Shown: one piece after another, positions 5,286-5,763 of the stretch
Position numbering within the stretch: the first letter of the stretch is position 1
Layout of the letters: each line of letters opens with the position of its first letter
Assembly: GCA_015494005.1 (NCBI GenBank)
Contig: WGCB01000748.1
Span: 1-5,763 of the forward strand
DNA: 5,763 nucleotides
Direction: 5' to 3'
DNA from: Caldilineaceae bacterium
Lineage (GTDB): Bacteria > Chloroflexota > Anaerolineae > Caldilineales > Caldilineaceae
Notes under the pieces: generated by a model
Database searches by the model: none
Seen by the model: only the letters and a program-made list of their open reading frames with translations
Told to the model about the DNA's origin: nothing
Program-made: the position numbers and the translations under genes

Positions 5286-5763
5286 TCACAGCGCCCGCTC
5301 CAAGATAGTGCGCAATTCCTCGTCCGTGAGCTCGATGGGGTTCCCTTTCATGCTGCTGGAGCGCCGGGCCTTCTCGATCAGGGCAGGGAAATGATCCGGG
5401 GTCAGGCCATAGGCGGAGAGGGATGGGATGGAGAGGGCCTGCTGCAGGGACAACACCCACTCCATGCCCTGCTCTGGGGTGGCGTCCGCCTGGCCGGTGA
5501 GGAGCTGGGCGATCTCCCCGTAGCGGTCCAGGGCCGGGCTCTGGGGTTGACGCGCTCGCAGGGCCGCCACGTTCACCGCCATGACGTGGGGCAACAGGGC
5601 CGCGCAGACCGCGCCGTGGGGCGCGTGGAACATGCCGCCGAAAGGACCCGCGAAGCCATGCACCGCGCCCAGCCCTGCGTTGGCCAGGGCCAGCCCACCC
5701 AGCAGGCTGACCAGGGCCATCTCCTCCCGAGCCTGCCGATCTGTGCCTTCCTGGAAGGCCCGG
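5286..5763 (-). CDS. Iron-containing (group III) alcohol dehydrogenase, C-terminal 158 residues (5' end cut by window)
   Basis: The frame is open from the right edge to a TGA at 5286. The visible part begins within the all-helical metal-binding domain. GAVHGFAGPFGGMFHAPHG (fragment residues 32-50) is the family signature. Its two His (fragment 35 and 49, 14 apart) match the third and fourth metal ligands of this family (spacing as in FucO His263/His277). The end, with GLTPDHFPALIEKARRSSSMKGNPIELTDEELRTILERAL-type sequence, is the usual C-terminus, so the gene is complete on this side. Family members are about 380-400 residues long and interconvert alcohols and aldehydes or ketones with NAD(P)H; the cofactor domain and first two ligands are off the window. 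Substrate cannot be told. The protein should be cytosolic. It converges with the receiver-like gene and has its own terminator. Confidence 0.93.
   Translation of the reverse strand, partial: RAFQEGTDRQAREEMALVSLLGGLALANAGLGAVHGFAGPFGGMFHAPHGAVCAALLPHVMAVNVAALRARQPQSPALDRYGEIAQLLTGQADATPEQGMEWVLSLQQALSIPSLSAYGLTPDHFPALIEKARRSSSMKGNPIELTDEELRTILERAL

Noticed and set aside
5245..5460. Minus-strand open frame (71 codons) at the 3' end of the dehydrogenase gene
   Set aside because: It is another frame of the dehydrogenase coding sequence, with a Pro/His/Arg-rich product.

Overview
The window is GC-rich (clearly so in the coding stretches) and carries five protein genes, two of them cut by the window edges, plus two clear intrinsic terminators and some candidate promoters. 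The protein types (a TgpA-like membrane transglutaminase, an exported partner-like protein, a short conserved alpha/beta protein, an orphan degenerate receiver protein and an iron-type alcohol dehydrogenase) together with the codon use fit a free-living, GC-rich bacterium. Chloroflexota (for example Caldilineales-like) is my best guess, but that is inference from the look of the proteins, not something the bases prove.

Left part, minus strand (1-3618). A 702-residue exported protein (signal peptide, beta-rich N-terminal domain, long helical TPR-like middle, C-terminal membrane anchor) is followed 120 bases later by a polytopic protein whose 463 visible residues match the N-terminal half of TgpA-type transglutaminase-like proteins. 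The catalytic domain lies beyond base 1. The two probably work together at the outer face of the membrane; this rests on gene order and topology only.

Middle part, plus strand (3619-4942). A short divergent region separates the exported-protein gene from a 100-residue cytosolic protein of ferredoxin-like alpha/beta pattern. A 411-base gap follows. It holds a good sigma70-type promoter and a probable leader of about 210 bases, then a 168-residue receiver-like protein that keeps the phospho-acceptor-like Asp but lacks the other switch residues and any output domain.

Right part (4943-5763). The receiver gene and an iron-containing alcohol dehydrogenase gene (minus strand, C-terminal 158 residues present) converge. 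Between them lie two separate intrinsic terminators, one per strand; the minus-strand one has a C(UUCG)G tetraloop and a T5 tract. The rest of this spacer shows only short direct repeats.

Nothing here is a CRISPR array, transposon, rRNA or tRNA. The most interesting items are the uncharacterised exported protein next to the transglutaminase, the orphan degenerate receiver, and a possibly leaderless start for the transglutaminase gene.
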